Source of the DNA: a bacterium
GTDB taxonomy: Bacteria > Desulfobacterota > DSWW01
Length of the DNA: 64,000 nucleotides
Direction of reading: 5' to 3'
NCBI GenBank assembly: GCA_028277985.1
Contig: JANQFG010000096.1
Span: forward strand, 1-64,000
This document shows positions 8,135 through 17,478 of this stretch, piece by piece (the stretch's first letter is position 1; each line of letters begins with the position of its first letter). A program made the position numbers and the translations under genes. A model generated the notes under the pieces. That model saw only the letters and a list, made by a program, of their open reading frames with translations. It ran no database searches and was not told the DNA's origin.

Positions 8135-9892
8135 CTAGATCTTGACGGGCTGCGCTTCTCCAAAAACGCCCCGCAGAACATCGCAGATCTCCTGCAACGT
8201 CGCCTCCGCCTTGACGCAGTCTATGATGTCGGGCATCAGATTCACCGCCTCGTCACCGGCGTGCTGTTCCAACACCGACAAGGCCTTCTGGACCGCACTG
8301 CCGTCCCGCTCCTTTTTCAATTGAGCCAGGTCCACCCTCTGCCGATCCTCTGCCGAGTTCATCGACTCCTCGTCGTAGGTATCGTCCACGGCCCGATTCA
8401 CGGTCACTTCGATCTCGTTCTCGTCGTTGAAGCAGTTGACGCCTACTACGAAATCCTCCTGTCTCTCGATCCTCTTCTGACGTTCGTAGGCACTCTTTGC
8501 AACCGCCTTCTGCATGTATCCGCTTTCGATGGCGGCTACGGCTCCTCCCATCTTCTCGATCTTGTTGAACTCGGCCCAGGCGTCCTCCTCGATCTCGTCC
8601 GTCAGGGCCTCCATCATGTAGGAACCTGCCCACGGATCGTTCACGTCGGCGATCTTCGCCTCGTGAATCATGATCCGGGTCGCATCCAGGTTGAGTTGAA
8701 CCGCCTCGAGACTGTGTCCAAGCCCAAGGGGTTCGTCAAAGGGCGGGAAGCTCAAGGGCATGGCTCCGGACATCCCACCCGCAAGCCCTCCGATAACGGC
8801 CCTCGTATGGTTGTTCAAGGGCCGCTGCAGCGTGGTCGAAGAGCACCCGATGTGTGCCGTCACGGGCTGACGAATAATCATGCTCCTCGGGTTCTTCGCC
8901 CCGAACCTCTCTTTGAGCATTCGGGCGTACATCCGCCGGGCGGCCCGCTGGAACGCGATCTCCTTGTAGATCTCCATGCTGCCGCCGAAGGCGTTGAAGG
9001 TGAACATGGGTGCAAAGGCATCCACGTCGAGACCTGCATCCACGCCTGCCTGGAGGTACGCTGCGCCGTTCGCCATGGAAAAGGCCAGATCCTGGGTCCG
9101 GGTCGCGCCTGCCTCGCGTATGTGGTAGCCCCCAATGCTGGTGATGTTGAGCTTCGGCATATGCTCGGTGCAGAAAACGAGGATGTCCCGGAAGAGCCTG
9201 AGCGACTGCCTGGGCGGGTAGATGTAGGTGCCCCGTGCTATGAATTCCTTGAGGATGTCGTTCTGCGGCGTGCCACGGAGCTTATCCAGGGGAATGCCGC
9301 GCTTTTCGGCCATGGCGGCATACATGGCGATGATGACGGCCGCGGGAGCGTTGATCGTGAAGTTCGACGCCACCTTGTCCATCTCCAGATCCCCGGTGTA
9401 CGCCTCGTAGATGATCTGGAAATCCCGGAAGGAGTCGACCGCCACACCCACTCGGCCAACCTCGCCATCCGCTTCGGGACTGTCCGAGTCATACCCGCAC
9501 TGTGTGACCAGGTCGAAGGCCATGTTCGGTCCCCCCGTCCGGCCGATCGATTGCATCCGCAGCAGGTAGTCCCGATAGTCCGAGGCGGTCCCGAATCCCC
9601 CGTACTTCCCCACGCTGCCGCCTCCACCCCAGTCCGGCCGGTGGCCTCGTTTGGCGCTCTGCTCTGCAAAGGCCCTCCAGAAGTCGAAGGGGTTGTTCCC
9701 GGCAGTGAAAGGATACTGTCCCGGGAAACCGACCTTCTCGAGAAAATCAAAACCGTCTCTCGCCGCCGGTGTGTAGAATCGCGTTGGACTCTCGGGGAGC
9801 TTGAACCGCTCCACCCGCGGGTCCAAAACCTTCTCCTGCCACTCTTTTTCCGCTTTGCGAACCCTATCGATTCTATCCGTGTCTTTTGACAT
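8135..9892 (-). CDS. Methylmalonyl-CoA mutase-family large (catalytic) subunit
   Basis: 585 aa; FTAGNNPFDFWRAFAEQSAKRG, LLRMQSIGRTGGPNMAFDLVTQCGYDSDSPEADGEVGRVGVAVDS; typical of split B12 acyl-CoA mutases. Confidence 0.93.
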   Translation of the reverse strand: MSKDTDRIDRVRKAEKEWQEKVLDPRVERFKLPESPTRFYTPAARDGFDFLEKVGFPGQYPFTAGNNPFDFWRAFAEQSAKRGHRPDWGGGGSVGKYGGFGTASDYRDYLLRMQSIGRTGGPNMAFDLVTQCGYDSDSPEADGEVGRVGVAVDSFRDFQIIYEAYTGDLEMDKVASNFTINAPAAVIIAMYAAMAEKRGIPLDKLRGTPQNDILKEFIARGTYIYPPRQSLRLFRDILVFCTEHMPKLNITSIGGYHIREAGATRTQDLAFSMANGAAYLQAGVDAGLDVDAFAPMFTFNAFGGSMEIYKEIAFQRAARRMYARMLKERFGAKNPRSMIIRQPVTAHIGCSSTTLQRPLNNHTRAVIGGLAGGMSGAMPLSFPPFDEPLGLGHSLEAVQLNLDATRIMIHEAKIADVNDPWAGSYMMEALTDEIEEDAWAEFNKIEKMGGAVAAIESGYMQKAVAKSAYERQKRIERQEDFVVGVNCFNDENEIEVTVNRAVDDTYDEESMNSAEDRQRVDLAQLKKERDGSAVQKALSVLEQHAGDEAVNLMPDIIDCVKAEATLQEICDVLRGVFGEAQPVKI

Positions 9893-9945
9893 CCCAATTC
9901 CCCTGCAAAAGGTGACCTCGTCTGTCCTGCCGCCAGGTATCTCGA

Positions 9946-10359
9946 CTACCCTGCCCCTTCACTGCTGACCTCGGAACGGATATATTCCGCGATCATCGGG
10001 ATCGAGGCCCCGGAGGTAAACACCTCCCCTACCCCTATATTCTTCAAGGCGGGAATATCCTTTTCCGGGATGATTCCACCCACCAGCACCAGGATGTCGT
10101 CTGCCCCGTGCTCCTTCAGGCGGGCCATCACCTTGTCCGTCAAGGACACGTGTGCTCCGGACAGAATGGACAGACCCACCACATCCACGTCTTCTTGAAG
10201 GGCAGCCACAGCAATCTGATCCGGGGTCTGCCGAAGGCCCGTGTACACGACTTCGAACCCTTCATCTCTCAGCCCGTATGCGACCACTCGAGCCCCGCGT
10301 TCGTGGCCATCCAGGCCCGGTTTTGCCACGAGCACCCTGATTTTTCGCTCCTCGCTCAT
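9946..10359 (-). CDS. Cobalamin-binding small subunit of acyl-CoA mutase
   Basis: [50 protein letters not shown]... DGHxRG B12-binding motif; start trimmed to the internal ATG. Confidence 0.92.
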   Translation of the reverse strand: MSEERKIRVLVAKPGLDGHERGARVVAYGLRDEGFEVVYTGLRQTPDQIAVAALQEDVDVVGLSILSGAHVSLTDKVMARLKEHGADDILVLVGGIIPEKDIPALKNIGVGEVFTSGASIPMIAEYIRSEVSSEGAG

Positions 10360-10444
10360 CCAGTCCCTCCGCTCTTCCATTCTCTGCGTTGTACACCCAG
10401 CCATCTCGACAGCCCATCCGGCCGCCTCAAGGGAGAAGGAAAAA

Positions 10445-10460
10445 GGCAAGAAGGGTGCCA
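10445..10460 (-). promoter_or_regulatory. Sigma54 (-24/-12) promoter for the minus-strand operon
   Basis: Minus strand TGGCACCCTTCTTGCC (GG-N10-GC), about 85 bp upstream of the mutase small subunit. Confidence 0.85.
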
Positions 10461-10619
10461 AACGCGCTCTCAGACCTTCAACTAGCTGATTTACCAAACG
10501 AAAAAGCTCGGGAGCGCCCCATCTTTCCATTGATGCTGGCCAGCCTCTTGAGTCAATATTGTCCCATACCCCTGGACTCCGCCTGTGTAAGTGCATGTTT
10601 TTGTTGTCTGATCCCGGCA

Positions 10620-10661
10620 TGACCCACACGGGTCACAACGAGGGTCACGATGGGTCAATTG
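10620..10661. promoter_or_regulatory. Candidate enhancer (UAS) cluster for sigma54 activator
   Basis: Perfect inverted repeat TGACCC-ACAC-GGGTCA (10620-10635) plus further GGGTCA half-sites and TGGGTCAATTG (10651-10661). Confidence 0.6.
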
Positions 10662-10767
10662 GGGGACATATCGGTTGACATCAGGGCAGTACACTGCGAG
10701 ACTCGAGGCTGAGGCACACATCACCTTTGACCTCCACCCTTTGACCCGACGAGAAAGGTGAAAACAA

Positions 10768-11040
10768 ATGGCAATCACAGTGAGAGTGCCGGGCTCCTTG
10801 AAAAGCTGGTTCCAGGGCAGCGACGAGGCCACCTGCGGCGGGAGCAACCTCAAAGAATGCATCGAACATCTGGAGGGCCAGTTCCCGGGCCTCCGCGAAC
10901 GCCTGCTGAATGACGAGGGCGAGATTTCCGCCGTGCTGATCTTTCTGAACGGCGAGAACGTGATGAGCCTCGATGGGCTCTCTACGACGGTCGCCGATGG
11001 TGACGAGATCGGCATCATACCTTTCGCAGCCGGGGGATAG
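10768..11040 (+). CDS. MoaD/ThiS-family ubiquitin-like sulfur carrier protein
   Basis: 90 aa with beta-grasp-like pattern and C-terminal ...GIIPFAAGG. Confidence 0.8.
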   Translation: MAITVRVPGSLKSWFQGSDEATCGGSNLKECIEHLEGQFPGLRERLLNDEGEISAVLIFLNGENVMSLDGLSTTVADGDEIGIIPFAAGG

Positions 11041-11045
11041 CGACC

Positions 11046-11567
11046 ATGATCATCGACGACCCGAATTCGAAATTCATCTTTGTCTATCATCCCCTGGTGC
11101 TGATGGGAAGGAGCTACACGGTATACGACGGAAAGGAAATGACGAACGGAGAAATCCTCAAGTATTGGGGGAAGTGGCTGGTGCTGGGAGAGAGGCCCTG
11201 GCTGGACGGGCTGGCGGAGAAGCTCGATCCCTACGTGGAAAGCAAGGAAATCCCCGTGATCAAATACGATCGATCACCACCTCTGAACCTCGGCGTGGAG
11301 GAGTGCGTGATGATGGTCTACTGCGACCGGCGCAACCGCGATGATGTGTGGAAGATCCTCACTCCGTTCGGAATCAAGATGAAAGCCTGGGTCACGGAAC
11401 GAGAGACCATGGAGATGTGGCGACCCGGGGGCGTGCTCCTCGAACGGTGGATGGCTTCGCAGGAGTACGACGAGGCGACCCGGGAGGCGGTCAGAGAAGA
11501 CGCGGGAAGGAGAATCTCCTACGTTTTCGACCATCCGGACGAGATCTACAGAACCTGGGAACAGTAG
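11046..11567 (+). CDS. Hypothetical protein (173 aa)
   Basis: Intact ORF immediately downstream of the MoaD-like gene; no family recognised. Confidence 0.75.
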   Translation: MIIDDPNSKFIFVYHPLVLMGRSYTVYDGKEMTNGEILKYWGKWLVLGERPWLDGLAEKLDPYVESKEIPVIKYDRSPPLNLGVEECVMMVYCDRRNRDDVWKILTPFGIKMKAWVTERETMEMWRPGGVLLERWMASQEYDEATREAVREDAGRRISYVFDHPDEIYRTWEQ

Positions 11568-11632
11568 GTCGGCAGGGATCAGGGCGCAGGGCGCAGGGCA
11601 AACCCTGCCTCCCCAAGAAAGGAGTGCCGTGG

Positions 11633-13471
11633 ATGTCTGAGAAACGCGCTCATCGAGAAGAACAGTCGCCTTCGGTGTCGCACGAGATCATGGATCTTCA
11701 GAAGACGGTCATGGAGCTCGAAAAGAGGGGGCGGTTCTTCGAAATGTTGATCAGAAGCCTCCCCGGGGTCTTCTACGCCTTTGACCAGGACCAGCAATTC
11801 CTCAACTGCAACGAGAACATGGAAAAGGTGAGCGGGTATTGCAGGGACGAACTGCTCCACATGACGGTGAACGAGCTCTTCTCCGGTGCGGACTTGAAGC
11901 GCATCAAGAAGGCGGTGCGCACAGCCTTCTCGAAAGGAGAGGTCACGGTGGAGGCGGAATTGACCAGCAAGGGCGGAAACCAGATCCCGTATCTCTTTTC
12001 CGCCGTCAGCACAAAGATCGAAGACGGCTCCTATGTGCTCGGCATGGGGATCGATCTGACCGAGCTCAAACAGACGCAGGATGCGCTTCGGGAGAGCGAG
12101 ACCTTCTACCGCGTTCTGGCGGAACGGATGACGGTGGGGGCCATGCTGTGCCAGAACTCGAAGATCGTCTTCGCCAACGACGCCCTCCTGTCCATGTTCG
12201 GCTATACCGACGCGAGCGAATTGTTCGGGAAAGATATCGGGGAGCTGGTCTCGCGGGAATTCGAGATGTACTTCAGAGAGATGTTCGACGTGCTGGAGAA
12301 GAAGTTCTCCCGACAGAGATCCTTCGAGACACGCTGCCTGACCAAGGCGGGCCGTGAGATCTGGATTACCGGAAGGGCCAGCCTGATCCAGTGGAAGGGT
12401 CTGCCCACCGTGTTCATGACCTCCAGAGACATCACGGATACGAAGGAGAGAGAGCTCTCCATGATCGAGGAGGCGGAACATCTCCGAAGGGAGAACATCA
12501 GCCTGCGCTCTTCGATCAAAGACCGCTATCGCCTGGGAAGTATTATCGGCAAGAGCCCCGCCATGCAGGAAGTCTACGAGCTCATCCTGAACGCCGCCGC
12601 AACGAACGCGAATGTGATCGTGTATGGCGAGTCCGGGACCGGCAAGGAGCTGGTCGCCGGCGCCATCCACGAGATGAGCAGCCGCTCGGAAAAGGAGTTT
12701 GTCCCAGTCAACTGCGCCGCCATCCCGGAGAACCTCCTGGAAAGCGAATTCTTCGGACACAAGAAAGGGGCCTTCACAGGAGCCCATGCAGACAAGCAAG
12801 GGTATCTCGACCGGGCCGACGGGGGCACCCTCTTTCTGGACGAGGTCGGCGAGTTGAGCCTGAACCTTCAGGCGAAGCTGTTGCGGGCCATCGAGGGAGG
12901 CGGTTACTCCCCGGTAGGGAGCAGCGTGAACAAGGTCTCTCACTTTCGCATCATCGCCGCGACGAACCGCAACCTCCTGGAGCACGTCCGGCAGAGGATC
13001 ATTCGCGAAGACTTCTTTTACCGGATCCACGTGATTCCGATCAATGTCCCTCCCCTTCGAGAACGCAAGGAAGATATCCCACTCCTGGTGGAGCACTTTC
13101 TAAAACACTACTCCGAGAACGAGGATCCCCCTTCGGTCCCTGGGCAGGTCCTCGAGTCTCTCATGGCTTACGACTGGCCCGGCAATGTGCGGGAGCTGCA
13201 GAACGCGATTCAGCGTTTCATCGCCGTAAAGCGTCTCGAGTTCATCCCCTCCTCCACTCCTTCCCGCGACCCACTCGAAGCCGGCGATTCTGCGGCGATC
13301 CCGGGTTCGGACGGGACCGTCGGGCTCAATCAGAGCGTCGAGGATGCGGAGAGGGCCTCTATCCGAAGGGCCCTGGAACTCTGTAACGGCAAGAAGGGAA
13401 TGGCTGCGAAAGCCCTCGGCATCTCTAGAAAAACCCTTTTCAGAAAGATGAAAAGGCTGGACATGTCCTGA
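11633..13471 (+). CDS. PAS-domain sigma54-dependent transcriptional activator, copy 1
   Basis: Two PAS-like regions, Walker [15 protein letters not shown] loop, Fis-type HTH at the C-terminus (KAMGISRKTLFRKMK-like). Confidence 0.93.
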   Translation: MSEKRAHREEQSPSVSHEIMDLQKTVMELEKRGRFFEMLIRSLPGVFYAFDQDQQFLNCNENMEKVSGYCRDELLHMTVNELFSGADLKRIKKAVRTAFSKGEVTVEAELTSKGGNQIPYLFSAVSTKIEDGSYVLGMGIDLTELKQTQDALRESETFYRVLAERMTVGAMLCQNSKIVFANDALLSMFGYTDASELFGKDIGELVSREFEMYFREMFDVLEKKFSRQRSFETRCLTKAGREIWITGRASLIQWKGLPTVFMTSRDITDTKERELSMIEEAEHLRRENISLRSSIKDRYRLGSIIGKSPAMQEVYELILNAAATNANVIVYGESGTGKELVAGAIHEMSSRSEKEFVPVNCAAIPENLLESEFFGHKKGAFTGAHADKQGYLDRADGGTLFLDEVGELSLNLQAKLLRAIEGGGYSPVGSSVNKVSHFRIIAATNRNLLEHVRQRIIREDFFYRIHVIPINVPPLRERKEDIPLLVEHFLKHYSENEDPPSVPGQVLESLMAYDWPGNVRELQNAIQRFIAVKRLEFIPSSTPSRDPLEAGDSAAIPGSDGTVGLNQSVEDAERASIRRALELCNGKKGMAAKALGISRKTLFRKMKRLDMS

Positions 13472-13494
13472 GACACGCCACCCCTTCCGTGTCA

Positions 13495-13505
13495 CAATTG
13501 ACCCA
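13495..13505. promoter_or_regulatory. Candidate UAS element, same 11-mer as 10651-10661 in opposite orientation
   Basis: CAATTGACCCA is the reverse complement of TGGGTCAATTG. Confidence 0.5.
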
Positions 13506-13695
13506 CATTAGGGCTCGTAGAGCCATCCCTGTCCCTTGTTGCCGACATCCCCAGAATACAAGCGTTTCCGCTCCATGCCCGGTTGGTCTTGTGGCACAAG
13601 TGTCCCACCGCCGTCTTGCCTGCTCCTGATGTCTATCCTCTTGATATAGACTATTCTTCAATAAAAACAATGGGTTAATTCTTCCCGCCCCTTGC

Positions 13696-13711
13696 TGGCA
13701 TTCTTCTTGCC
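13696..13711 (+). promoter_or_regulatory. Sigma54 promoter upstream of the meaB operon
   Basis: TGGCATTCTTCTTGCC (GG-N10-GC), about 95 bp before 13807. Confidence 0.85.
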
Positions 13712-13806
13712 TTTTTGGAACCCGACTTCGAGGTCCTGCCGATCAGGCCCGACATGGGAAACCCGGCTCAGGAGCGATATTCGCCCGTTCACTTCGGAAG
13801 CTGAAG

Positions 13807-14811
13807 GTGCAGAAAAACATGGCCATACCTTTTGACAAACTCGTGAAAGGGGTCCGACAGGGCCATCTGAGGTCCCTGGCAAGGTTGATCACTCGAGTGG
13901 AGAACCGGGAAGCGGGGTGGAAGGACGCCATGAAGACGATCTTCCCTCAAACCGGCGGCACGGTTGTCTTCGGAATCACCGGCGCTCCCGGGGCCGGCAA
14001 GAGCTCCCTCACCAACCGGATCGCAGAGGGTCTCTCGAAAAGGGGCTTCCAGATTGGAATCATTGCGGTAGATCCCTCGAGCCCATTTTCAGGGGGCGCC
14101 CTCCTCGGGGACCGTCTCAGGATGCAGGATATCGCCACGATCGATGGCATCTTCATCCGCTCCATGGCGACCCGGGGCACCCTGGGCGGCCTTTGCCAGG
14201 GGGCCCGGGACGTGATCCGCATCCTGGATGCTTTCGGCAAGGACATCGTGCTGATCGAGACCGTGGGCGTGGGTCAGGATGAGATCGAGGTGGTCAGGGC
14301 GGCAGACCACGTTCTGGTGGTTTCCGTGCCCGGGTTGGGGGACGGGATTCAGACCCTCAAGGCCGGCATCATGGAGATCGCCGACCTCTTCATCGTCAAC
14401 AAGGCGGATCGGGACGGCGCGGACGAAGTGGTTTCGGATATCCAGGCCATGCTCGAGATTTCCCAGGAAGGGGACGAAAGCGCCCCTCCCGTTCTGAAGA
14501 CCTCAGCCGTCACCGGTGAAGGAATCGAGTCTCTGGTAGACCTGCTCCTCCGGCTCAAGGAAGAAAAGGAGGCGCAGACTCGAGACCATGCGGAACGCGT
14601 CAAGGAGGAGATTCTCACCCTGATGGAGCAGGAGCTCTTCCATCGCATCCGTTCCGAATGGGCAGGCAACGGGGCTCTTCAAGATGCGGTGGACCAAATC
14701 GGCAAGGGAAAACAGGATCCCTATTCAGTGGCAGAGGACATGCTCTCCGGCATCGAGTCATTTCAACTCGGGCCGATCTCCGACAGAAAAGAAAGGGGAG
14801 GAGGAAAATGA
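13807..14811 (+). CDS. meaB: MeaB/ArgK-like GTPase (acyl-CoA mutase chaperone)
   Basis: GITGAPGAGKSSLTNRI, VDPSSPFSGGALLGDRLRM, ETVGVGQDE, NKADRDGAD. Confidence 0.93.
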   Translation: MQKNMAIPFDKLVKGVRQGHLRSLARLITRVENREAGWKDAMKTIFPQTGGTVVFGITGAPGAGKSSLTNRIAEGLSKRGFQIGIIAVDPSSPFSGGALLGDRLRMQDIATIDGIFIRSMATRGTLGGLCQGARDVIRILDAFGKDIVLIETVGVGQDEIEVVRAADHVLVVSVPGLGDGIQTLKAGIMEIADLFIVNKADRDGADEVVSDIQAMLEISQEGDESAPPVLKTSAVTGEGIESLVDLLLRLKEEKEAQTRDHAERVKEEILTLMEQELFHRIRSEWAGNGALQDAVDQIGKGKQDPYSVAEDMLSGIESFQLGPISDRKERGGGK

Positions 14812-15113
14812 TGATCCTGATCGGCGCCTTCTTTTCCGCCGCATTGTTGTTCAACGCAATCCCCCATCTGGTTCAAGGAATCTGCGGAAAACGACACATG
14901 TCCCCCTTTTCCGTCGAGTCGAGTGCCGTTACAAACGTGCTCTGGGGTTGGGCAAATCTCGTCGCAGGTGTGTTGATCGGCAGGGGGTGCCACTGGGATG
15001 CCTGGACCGCTTCCACCTGGCTTGCCTTCGCCGCGGGCGGTCTGAGCGTTTCTCTTTACCTGGCCATCTTCTGGTCAAACCCGAACGCAAGGCTTCCCTG
15101 GCATAAGGAATAG
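14808..15113 (+). CDS. Small integral membrane protein
   Basis: ATGA overlap with meaB; 101 aa, hydrophobic segments. Confidence 0.65.
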   Translation: MMILIGAFFSAALLFNAIPHLVQGICGKRHMSPFSVESSAVTNVLWGWANLVAGVLIGRGCHWDAWTASTWLAFAAGGLSVSLYLAIFWSNPNARLPWHKE

Positions 15114-15196
15114 GGAACAGGGATCAGGGGGCAGGAGGCAGCATCCCACGCCTCGCCTCCACAACAAGGGATCAAACAGGGAGCAAGTGGGAGCCT

Positions 15197-16915
15197 ATGA
15201 CTCCGAATCACGATCAGACAGACGGCATATCGGAATACTGGAGGCTGAATCGATCCGGTTTCGAGGCGATCGAGCTGGCCAACGTGCTGCGCGCCATGCG
15301 CAAGGTGGCCGGACACCTCGGCCCGAATGTGGGAAGAATCGAGTACACCGGCATGTCGCGTGGGGGAGGCGCCGCCATCATTCTCGAACCCTCCGTGCTC
15401 ATGGGCCAGTACCCGGTCCCACCGGACAAGGTCGATTCGGTGATCGGCCTCGTCACCCATGAGGCCCTCCATCGAACCGAGTGGAGCGACCATGTCTGGA
15501 AGCTCCTCGAGCCGACGATCCGCACCTTGGGCGGTATGTCCAATGTGCGGCTGCAGAAGATCGTAAGCGTAGCCGAGGACATCTACGTCGATCTGGTGGC
15601 GGACAAGACCGTTTTCGGTCTCTATACGCCCAAGGCACGCAACCAGGCCTTTGCCGAGGCCAGGTCCAAGATCCATCCGCGGACCCCCTCCCTGGATGCC
15701 CTGGTTTACCTCTGGTGGACCTCGGTCTGGGGAGACAACGGCGGCCTGGAATCGGACCCGGCCTATGAGGCGCCCCTCTGCAGACTGTCGGAGCTGACGA
15801 ACCGGTTGCGAGAGATCATTGACTTGGGCAAAGGAGTGACGGATCGTTGCGAGAAGCGAGCCCAGGTCTATCTCGACACATGGGAGTCTCTCCAGGAGGC
15901 GCTCTCTTCACTGGCTGTCATAGACAAGACCCTCAAATGGTATCCCCCCACGGCCGGACAGAAGAAGACACCCGCTGACGGAGCGAAGAAGCCGACGCCC
16001 AGGAGGGAGCTGTCCCCCTACGTGATGCACCAGATCGAGCTCCAGCTCGCCCTGAACTCGCCGGACATCACGCCCATCATCCAGTCCATCGTGGGCCATG
16101 ACAACGACGATGTGGTGCCCACGTCCCGCTGGGATTTCAGCATCCCGTCCCGCCCGGTGATCGACCCTCACCTTGTGGCGAGGCTGCGCGCGATGTTCCT
16201 CAACTACGCAGCCCGAAAGACCATCGTGAACCGGGGACTCCTGAGCGGAAAGGTGGACCGGCGCCGCCTGTACAGGGCCCCGGTTTCAGGGCGCTGCTTC
16301 CATCAGAAAGAGAAGCTGCCCGAGCTGGACTGGAACGTCACCCTGCTCATGGACGCGAGCGGCTCCATGCGCGGCAGCAAGTGGCGAATGGTGGAGAACA
16401 CGGTGGGGAATTTGCACAAATCCCTGCAAGGCTCACGAAATCACTTCCAGGCGTACGCCTATTTCGAGGTGGACGGGGTCTGCATGATCTCGCAGCTGAT
16501 CCGGGACAGACAGCTCCTCTCTGTTCCTCCCAGCGGCCAGACCGCCTCGGGCCAGGCCATCATTGCCGTGGCTTACTTCATGCCGAAGGGTCGCAAGCGA
16601 AACCTCCTCATCCACGTAACCGACGGGGAGTCGAACCTCGGCTGTGACGTGCAGTATGGGATCGAATACTGCCGCAAACAGAAGATCCATCTTGTGACCC
16701 TGGGCTGCGCCTACAGGGACCGTCATGCCATGAAACGTCAGTACGGCAAGTCCATACAGTTCGTGGATCACTACGGGCAGCTTCCCAGGGCCATCGAGAG
16801 GCTCCTCAGACATACATTCCTTTATGGGAACAAACCCCATCTTTTCGGAGACGGGACGGGCCGCCAAGCGAAGGCCGATGAGCAGGTCATCCTGCCTCCG
16901 AAAGAGCAGAGCTGA
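15197..16915 (+). CDS. VWA-domain protein (NorD/CbbO-like partner of MoxR ATPase)
   Basis: NVTLLMDASGSMRGSKW (MIDAS DxSxS), 'GQTASGQAIIAVAYFM', 'LIHVTDGESNLG'. Confidence 0.85.
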   Translation: MTPNHDQTDGISEYWRLNRSGFEAIELANVLRAMRKVAGHLGPNVGRIEYTGMSRGGGAAIILEPSVLMGQYPVPPDKVDSVIGLVTHEALHRTEWSDHVWKLLEPTIRTLGGMSNVRLQKIVSVAEDIYVDLVADKTVFGLYTPKARNQAFAEARSKIHPRTPSLDALVYLWWTSVWGDNGGLESDPAYEAPLCRLSELTNRLREIIDLGKGVTDRCEKRAQVYLDTWESLQEALSSLAVIDKTLKWYPPTAGQKKTPADGAKKPTPRRELSPYVMHQIELQLALNSPDITPIIQSIVGHDNDDVVPTSRWDFSIPSRPVIDPHLVARLRAMFLNYAARKTIVNRGLLSGKVDRRRLYRAPVSGRCFHQKEKLPELDWNVTLLMDASGSMRGSKWRMVENTVGNLHKSLQGSRNHFQAYAYFEVDGVCMISQLIRDRQLLSVPPSGQTASGQAIIAVAYFMPKGRKRNLLIHVTDGESNLGCDVQYGIEYCRKQKIHLVTLGCAYRDRHAMKRQYGKSIQFVDHYGQLPRAIERLLRHTFLYGNKPHLFGDGTGRQAKADEQVILPPKEQS

Positions 16916-16923
16916 GGGAGCAG

Positions 16924-17463
16924 ATGACGAAAGAGATCGCGAAAACATCGAAGGCGAGACCGAAACACCCGCTCCCCGATGGAATCGGTGAAGGTCTCGT
17001 CGTCGGAGACAACACGGTTGTCACACTCAATTTCGTCGTTCGGGACGAGGAAGGCAACGTCCTGGATGACATGTACGAAAAGACGCCTTTCAAGTTCGTC
17101 TTCGGACAGGGCGACCTGCCTCCCGGCCTCGAGGCGGGGATCGTGGGCCGTACGGCAGGACAGTCCGAGACGATCGTGGTACCCCCGGATCGGGCATACG
17201 GGGAGAGGGACAAGGACCTCGTGATCCGCATTCCCCGCAGCCAGCTTCCATCGGAAGACTGCGTTGTGGGGAGTCGCTACAGGCGCCTCAATGCGGACGG
17301 GGAGAGCGAGCTGTTCACAGTCATGGGTTATCTCGGAGACTGGGTATATCTCGACCGGAATCACCCATGGGCGGGCAGGCAATTGGAATACGAAATCCAT
17401 GTCGTCGAAGTACTGCCGGTCTACACACCGGTGCTCGCCGACCAAGATGACACACTGGAATAA
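16924..17463 (+). CDS. FKBP-type peptidyl-prolyl cis-trans isomerase (SlyD-like)
   Basis: VVTLNFVVRDEEGNVLDD...FKFVFGQGDLPPGLEAGIVGRTAGQSETIVVPPDRAYGERD. Confidence 0.85.
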   Translation: MTKEIAKTSKARPKHPLPDGIGEGLVVGDNTVVTLNFVVRDEEGNVLDDMYEKTPFKFVFGQGDLPPGLEAGIVGRTAGQSETIVVPPDRAYGERDKDLVIRIPRSQLPSEDCVVGSRYRRLNADGESELFTVMGYLGDWVYLDRNHPWAGRQLEYEIHVVEVLPVYTPVLADQDDTLE

Positions 17464-17478
17464 GAGGAGTCTGGGCGA

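Noticed and set aside
7487-9889. 800-aa plus-strand ORF opposite PrpD and mutase genes
   Set aside because: Antisense to two strongly recognised proteins; long antisense frames are expected in high-GC coding DNA and the translation has no family-like pattern.
11579-13096. 505-aa minus-strand ORF opposite regulator 1 (and a similar 485-aa one at 30991-32448)
   Set aside because: Same shadow ORF recurs opposite the paralogous regulators because the sense sequences are homologous; it is not independent evidence of coding.
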